The notes under the pieces were generated by a model that did no database searches, was not told where the DNA came from, and worked only from the letters and a program-made list of their open reading frames with translations. Positions 6,590 through 10,540 of a stretch of DNA of 10,540 nucleotides are shown here, one piece after another. Position numbers and translations under genes: made by a program. Within the stretch, counting starts at the first letter, position 1; every line of letters begins with the position of its first letter. The stretch lies in the NCBI GenBank assembly GCA_050250795.1, contig JBFWNZ010000113.1:1-10540 (forward strand), in the 5' to 3' direction. The stretch is from JBFWNZ01 sp050250795 (GTDB taxonomy: Bacteria; Pseudomonadota; Alphaproteobacteria; UBA8366).

Positions 6590-7426
6590 TCACGACCAGT
6601 TTGTCTGCCGCTTGCGCTCCCGAACATAGGTGTCGAGATAGCTGCGGAACCGGTCGGAACAGATGCGGCAGCGCTCCTCCAGGCTGAGATTTGCCTGATC
6701 CGGGCGCGGCACCTCGCATTCGATCTCGATGTCGTCGGGCAGGGCGTCGAGATAATCGTAGAGCGGAAGCTGCCCGTCGCCGGGATAGAGGCGTCCCGTC
6801 CGCGCCTCGGTGCGGAGTTGGGCGATCTCCGCCGGTCCCGACAACAGCATCGCATCGCAAAGCTGGACGAAGACGATGTCCTTCGGGTCCATCGCCGCGA
6901 TATCGGCCGGCGTGCCGCCCGAGCGGTCGAGATGCAGCGGGTCGAGCAGGACCCCGGCATTGGCCATGCCGGTCGCGCGGGTGACGCGAATGGCATCGGC
7001 AAGGGTCGGGACCGAGCAGTAGCGCATGAACTCCACCGCAATCTTGATGTTCAGCGGTGCGGCCATCTCGGCCGTGCGGGCCAGCAGGTCGACGAACTTG
7101 CCCTCGTCCGGCTGGTAGCTGTTGCAGACGATGATGTCGGGCCGCAACTCGGCCGCGACATCCATGATCCGCCTCTGGTGGTCCAGCGTGACGTCGGGCC
7201 AGACATGATAGCCGGACAGGTTCGACATCCGGATGCCGCTGTCGTCCACGCGCCGCTTGATTTCGCGCACCGCCGCAGGATTGTCGAGCACCTGGGTATA
7301 GGGATCTGCCAGGCGCCGCCCGGTGATGCGGATGCCGACCGACTTGAAACCGGCCGCGGCCGCCGCGGTCACGGTCTCGGCCGGCGGCGCGTCGATGGTG
7401 AGATAGCCCAGCGTAAGATGCGCCAT
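6590..7426 (-). CDS. TIM-barrel sugar-phosphate isomerase/epimerase-like enzyme, possible 3-dehydroshikimate dehydratase
   Basis: The 278 residues match the xylose-isomerase-like TIM-barrel fold (AP endonuclease family 2 / sugar phosphate isomerase type). Expected metal ligands sit at strand ends. E132 is in IAVEFM. D162 and H165 are in LLDPLHLD. Q188 in FVQLCDA stands where many relatives have histidine. A glutamate in IECEVPR (E236 or E238) is near the C-terminus. PGDGQLPL (215-222) matches the product-loop consensus of the family. It is the first gene of a run with pcaH (7-base gap) and pcaG, so it probably acts on or towards protocatechuate. AsbF/QuiC-type 3-dehydroshikimate dehydratases share this fold and size and produce protocatechuate, which makes that activity the leading guess. 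An isomerase or another lyase for a related hydroxyaromatic or sugar acid is possible. The start is ATG at 7426-7424, with AAGG upstream. The fold is secure; the reaction is not. Confidence 0.85.
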   Translation of the reverse strand: MAHLTLGYLTIDAPPAETVTAAAAAGFKSVGIRITGRRLADPYTQVLDNPAAVREIKRRVDDSGIRMSNLSGYHVWPDVTLDHQRRIMDVAAELRPDIIVCNSYQPDEGKFVDLLARTAEMAAPLNIKIAVEFMRYCSVPTLADAIRVTRATGMANAGVLLDPLHLDRSGGTPADIAAMDPKDIVFVQLCDAMLLSGPAEIAQLRTEARTGRLYPGDGQLPLYDYLDALPDDIEIECEVPRPDQANLSLEERCRICSDRFRSYLDTYVRERKRQTNWS

Positions 7427-7645
7427 GTTCGGTTCGCCTTATGACGTTTCCTTTTTCCCCTGCGGGCCAGCGTAATGCATCGCCGGGCGGCGGGTCGAGC
7501 GGGCGTTGCGTTCGCGCTGCGACGAGGCTGCCCGGCACCGCCTTCGTTTCATGCATGGCGGAAGGTCGTTTTCGCGGTCATGGATGCGGCGCGGCGCGCG
7601 TGATACGACTCCGCCTTCTTTCGCGCATCGTAGGACGAGACGGGC
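7427..7645. promoter_or_regulatory. divergent intergenic region between the pca cluster and the sugar cassette
   Basis: The genes on either side start outward from this 219-base gap, so it must hold promoters for both the TIM-barrel/pca run (minus) and the epimerase/aminotransferase pair (plus). I found no convincing -35/-10 pair, hairpin or long operator-like palindrome. Two ATGCAT palindromes (7475-7480 and 7551-7556) are too short to mean much. The regulatory role rests on layout alone. Confidence 0.5.
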
Positions 7646-8656
7646 GTGGCCATGGAGCGTGCGGCGGGCGGCCCCGGCTTCGACTGGGCCGGGCGGCGGG
7701 TTCTCATTACGGGCGGTCTGGGCTTCATCGGCTCGAACCTTGCGCGGCGGCTGGTTGCGCTGGGGGCCGAGGTTCTGCTGCTCGACAGCCTGATCCCGGC
7801 CTATGGCGGCAACCCTTTCAACATTCGGGATGTGGCGGATCGTCTGCGGGTGAATCTGGGCGATCTGCGCGACCGGCATGCGCTGCCGCATCTGGTGCGC
7901 GGCTGCGATGTGATCTTCAACCTCGCCGGCCAGACCAGCCATATGGATTCGATGACCGATCCGGTGACGGATCTGGAGATCAATGCCGCGGCCCAGCTCT
8001 ATCTTCTCGATGTGTGCCGGCACGAGGCGGCGGAAGCGCGGCTCGTCTTTGCCAGCACGCGGCAGATGTACGGGGCGCCGGACTATCTGCCGGTGGACGA
8101 AGCGCATCCGCTGCGGCCGGTCGATGTGAACGGCATCAACAAGCTGGCGGGGGAATCCTATCACCTGCTCTACCACCGGGTTTACGGGCTGCGTGCCTGT
8201 GCGCTGCGGCTGACGAACACCTACGGTCCGCGGATGCGGATCAAGGATGCGCGGCAGACCTTCCTCGGCATCTGGGTGAAGCTGGCGCTGGAGGGCCGGC
8301 CGTTCGAGGTCTGGGGCGGCGAACAGCTTCGCGACTTCACCTATGTCGACGATGTCGTGGATGCCTTTCTCGCGGCGGCGGTGAGCCCGGACGCGGCCGG
8401 ACGCGCCTTCAACATCGGAGGGTTCCCGCCGATGAGCCTGAAGGCTCTCGCCGAGGCGCTTATCGCGGCCAATGGCAGCGGCGGCTACGAGATTCGCGCC
8501 TTTCCCGCCGACCGCAAGAAAATCGATATCGGCGACTACTATGCCGACGACTCCGCCTTTCGCGCGCTGACCGGCTGGCGGCCTCGTATCGACATGGCGG
8601 AGGGGCTGGCGCGGACCCTCGACTATTTCCGGCCCAACCTTCCGCATTACCTGTAG
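7646..8656 (+). CDS. extended-SDR NAD-dependent nucleotide-sugar epimerase/dehydratase with Asn at the catalytic Tyr position
   Basis: The 336-residue protein begins with a Rossmann fold: VLITGGLGFIGSNL (19-32) carries the GGxGFIG NAD-binding motif and LLLDSL (45-50) the ribose-binding acidic residue. FNLAGQTSHMDSM (91-103) is the typical central strand. The active-site serine is in FASTRQMYG (S137), and the lysine is K166 in DVNGINKLAGE. The tyrosine expected four residues before that lysine is N162. LRLTNTYGPRM and FTYVDDVVDAF are standard substrate-domain motifs of GalE-like enzymes. It likely modifies a nucleotide-activated sugar in the cytoplasm for surface glycan synthesis. The start is GTG (7646) with GAGA 5 bases before it. 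An ATG two codons later is worse placed for the ribosome site. The aminotransferase gene begins 8 bases after its stop, implying one transcript. The precise sugar is unknown. Confidence 0.9.
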   Translation: MAMERAAGGPGFDWAGRRVLITGGLGFIGSNLARRLVALGAEVLLLDSLIPAYGGNPFNIRDVADRLRVNLGDLRDRHALPHLVRGCDVIFNLAGQTSHMDSMTDPVTDLEINAAAQLYLLDVCRHEAAEARLVFASTRQMYGAPDYLPVDEAHPLRPVDVNGINKLAGESYHLLYHRVYGLRACALRLTNTYGPRMRIKDARQTFLGIWVKLALEGRPFEVWGGEQLRDFTYVDDVVDAFLAAAVSPDAAGRAFNIGGFPPMSLKALAEALIAANGSGGYEIRAFPADRKKIDIGDYYADDSAFRALTGWRPRIDMAEGLARTLDYFRPNLPHYL

Positions 8657-8664
8657 AGGTCTCG

Positions 8665-9801
8665 ATGGCATCGGACATCCGCGTCCCGCAAGCCAACCCG
8701 CGCGCCGGCTATCTGGCTGCGAAGCCGGAGATCGATGCGGCCGTGGCCGGCGTGCTCGATGGGGGGTGGTACATCCTCGGCAAGGAGGTGTCGGCCTTTG
8801 AAGCCGAGTTTGCCGCCTATATCGGCGTCGCGCATGCGGTCGGCGTCGCGAACGGCACCGATGCCTTGGCCCTGGCGCTGCGCGGTCTCGGAATCGGGCC
8901 GGGCGACGCCGTCGCCACCGTCTCGCACACCGCCGTCGCCACCGTGGCGGCTATCGAGATGGCGGGCGCCACGCCCGTCCTGATCGACATCGACGCGGCG
9001 GGCTATACCCTCGACCCCGCGGAACTGGAGGGGGCGCTGGCGGGTCGGACCTGCGGCGACTGTCCGCCGATCCGGGCGGTCATCGCCGTGCATCTCTATG
9101 GCCAGGCCGCCGATATCGAAGCGATTGCCGGGCTGACGCGCCGGTACGGCGTCCGCCTGGTCGAGGATTGCGCGCAGGCGCATGGCGCGACGCTGGACGG
9201 TCGGCGGCTGGGCGGGTTCGGCGATGCTGCCGCGTTCAGCCTCTACCCGACCAAGAATCTGGGCGCATTGGGCGATGGCGGCATCGTCGCGACCGGCGAC
9301 GCGGCGGTCGCGGAGCGGACCGCCGCTCTGCGGCAGTATGGCTGGCGTGCGCGCTATGTCAGCGACATCGTGGGCATCAACAGCCGCCTCGACGAGATGC
9401 AGGCGGCGATCCTGCGCGTGAAACTGCGGCGCCTGGATGCGGAGAATGCCCGCCGTCGCGCGATCGCCGCTGCCTATGACGGCGTGCCCGAAGGGGCCGC
9501 TTTCGCCCGGCCCTGGCGGCGCCCGCAGGCCGAACATGTGTTCCACCAGTATGTGCTGCGCTGCCGGGATCGGGACGGGTTGCAGGCGCGGCTGCGCGAT
9601 GCCGGCATCGGAACCAACATCCACTATCCCGTACCGGTACATCTTCAGCCGGCCTATCGCGGACGCTTGGCAACGGGGCCGGGCGGCCTGTCCCGCACGG
9701 AAGCCGCGGCGTCGTCCGTCCTCAGCCTGCCGATGTTCCCGCAACTCGCCGATACCGAGGTCGCTGCGGTCTGCGACGCCTTGGGTGCGGCGGCCGGATA
9801 G
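8665..9801 (+). CDS. DegT/DnrJ/EryC1/StrS-family PLP-dependent sugar aminotransferase
   Basis: This 378-residue protein is full length for the family, which transfers an amino group from glutamate or glutamine to a keto-sugar nucleotide. LDGGWYILGKEVSAFEAEFA (31-50) is the classic N-terminal signature. VGVANGTDALALAL (59-72) forms the cofactor phosphate pocket. D168 in LVEDCAQAHGA pairs with the PLP ring nitrogen. K197 in FSLYPTKNLGALGDGG is the Schiff-base lysine. The C-terminal part has NSRLDEMQAAIL and GIGTNIHYPVPVHLQPAY, also typical. The open frame extends far upstream across the epimerase gene, but only the ATG at 8665 has family sequence after it and an AGAGG ribosome site 6 bases before it. 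It follows the epimerase by 8 bases. Together they would make an amino-sugar nucleotide. It ends 3 bases before the stop of the convergent glycosyltransferase gene. Confidence 0.95.
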   Translation: MASDIRVPQANPRAGYLAAKPEIDAAVAGVLDGGWYILGKEVSAFEAEFAAYIGVAHAVGVANGTDALALALRGLGIGPGDAVATVSHTAVATVAAIEMAGATPVLIDIDAAGYTLDPAELEGALAGRTCGDCPPIRAVIAVHLYGQAADIEAIAGLTRRYGVRLVEDCAQAHGATLDGRRLGGFGDAAAFSLYPTKNLGALGDGGIVATGDAAVAERTAALRQYGWRARYVSDIVGINSRLDEMQAAILRVKLRRLDAENARRRAIAAAYDGVPEGAAFARPWRRPQAEHVFHQYVLRCRDRDGLQARLRDAGIGTNIHYPVPVHLQPAYRGRLATGPGGLSRTEAAASSVLSLPMFPQLADTEVAAVCDALGAAAG

Positions 9802-9804
9802 CGG

Positions 9805-10540
9805 TCAGCCGCCGGTCTCGCGCCGGGCCGGGCGGCTGCGTTCGGCGGCCGGCCGGACCACGTCGCGCACCAGGAACTGGGGCTTGCGGTTCACCGTCAG
9901 GAACAGCCGGCCCAGATACTCGCCCAGCAGGCCGATCATCACGAACTGCACGCCCGAGAGCAGCAGGACCGACGCCATCAGCGAGGCCCAGCCTTCGGGC
10001 GTGTGGCTGACCAGCGCCTCCACCGCCACCATGACGCCGCCGATCACCCCCAGCAGGCACATCACGATCCCGACCGCGGTGCTGATGCGCAGCGGCATGA
10101 CCGAGAAGTTCACGAACAAGTTCATCCACAATCCGACGAGGCGGCGCAGGGTGTAGTTGCTGCGGCCGCGCGCGCGGGCCAGATGCTCCACCGGGATGCG
10201 GTCGATCCTCTGCGTGACCTGAAGAACGAGGCCGTCGACATAGGGGAATGGCCCCTCGAAGCGAAGGATGTTCTTCACCACGAAGGCGTTCATGCAGCGG
10301 AAGCTGGACAGATAGAGGCCCTGCGGCTTGTCGAGCAGCAGATCGGCGACGTAGTTGGCGAAGCGGCTGCCCAGGTTCCGCCAGAGGGCATGCTTCTTTT
10401 CCGCGTAATAGGTGTAGACGACGTCCCAGCCGCCGTCGCGCGCATGCTGGAACAGGCGCAGAACCTCCGATGGCGGGTTCTGCAGGTCGTCGTCCATCGT
10501 GATGACATAATCGCCGCGGGCATGGTGCAGGCCCGCAAGA
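9805..10540 (-). CDS. GtrB/ArnC/DPM1-like polyprenyl-phosphate glycosyltransferase (family 2), C-terminal part, 5' end beyond window
   Basis: The visible 244 codons start inside the GT-A domain, with GDYVITMDDDLQNPP carrying the Asp-rich metal and nucleotide-sugar site. An ATG within this motif is not the true start, since the frame and homologous sequence continue to the window edge. Further landmarks are SSFRCMNAFVV, PYVDGLVLQ and a basic interface helix with RGRSNYTLRRL. Two C-terminal membrane segments follow (SVMPLRISTAVGIVMCLLGV and LMASVLLLSGVQFVMIGLLG), then GEYLGRLFLTVNRKPQFLV and a basic tail. This layout is that of GtrB, YfdH and ArnC, which move a sugar from a nucleotide donor to undecaprenyl phosphate on the cytoplasmic face. 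With the converging sugar genes it suggests lipid or O-antigen decoration, perhaps with an amino sugar as in ArnC, though the donor is not visible. About 80-100 residues of the N-terminus should be missing. Confidence 0.93.
   Translation of the reverse strand, partial: LAGLHHARGDYVITMDDDLQNPPSEVLRLFQHARDGGWDVVYTYYAEKKHALWRNLGSRFANYVADLLLDKPQGLYLSSFRCMNAFVVKNILRFEGPFPYVDGLVLQVTQRIDRIPVEHLARARGRSNYTLRRLVGLWMNLFVNFSVMPLRISTAVGIVMCLLGVIGGVMVAVEALVSHTPEGWASLMASVLLLSGVQFVMIGLLGEYLGRLFLTVNRKPQFLVRDVVRPAAERSRPARRETGG

Noticed and set aside
7441..8664. Upstream extension of the aminotransferase frame, which could suggest a 786-residue fusion
   Set aside because: Codons before 8665 overlap the epimerase in another frame and encode Arg/Gly/Ala-rich nonsense. 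Family sequence and a ribosome site begin only at 8665.
7439..8671. Minus-strand open frame (410 codons) opposite the epimerase
   Set aside because: The plus strand carries clear Rossmann and SDR motifs. The antisense frame has no recognisable fold and composition typical of a shadow.

Overview
The window is GC-rich chromosomal DNA with dense coding, strong antisense ORF shadows and some GTG/TTG starts. Together with a DUF6524-like protein and the protocatechuate genes, this suggests an alphaproteobacterium. The order or genus cannot be fixed from the sequence alone. I see no rRNA, tRNA, CRISPR array, insertion sequence, integrase or phage gene. No gene-free gap exceeds 300 bases.

Layout: everything from 1 to 7426 is read from the minus strand, in this transcriptional order. 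(a) A catabolic cluster at 7426-5279: a TIM-barrel isomerase/dehydratase-like enzyme, then pcaH and pcaG, the two subunits of protocatechuate 3,4-dioxygenase, nearly abutting. A small four-helix membrane protein resembling DUF6524 (5195-4776) follows 83 bases later. (b) A phosphate or anion locus at 4694-789: a PstS-family exported binding protein, an unrecognised exported protein with three C-terminal membrane segments, a strong hairpin with a UUCG loop, and a Na/Pi-cotransporter-family protein with a PhoU-like tail. No Pst ABC permease or ATPase gene is present. (c) A short exported glycine-rich hypothetical protein (560-165), then the first 44 codons of a ParA/MinD-type ATPase that runs off the left edge.

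On the plus strand, 7646-9801 carries a two-gene sugar cassette: an extended-SDR nucleotide-sugar epimerase/dehydratase whose catalytic Tyr position is Asn, followed after 8 bases by a DegT/DnrJ/EryC1/StrS PLP aminotransferase. Convergent to it, with only 3 bases between stop codons, is the C-terminal part of a GtrB/ArnC-type polyprenyl-phosphate glycosyltransferase (9805 to beyond 10540). These three genes suggest synthesis and membrane transfer of a modified sugar for a surface glycan.

Working hypotheses: the TIM-barrel enzyme may feed protocatechuate, for example from 3-dehydroshikimate, to PcaHG. The PstS-like protein, the unknown membrane protein and the Na/Pi protein may form one anion uptake or sensing unit. 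That locus is the best candidate here for an undescribed system. Both ideas are inference from gene order and visible motifs.
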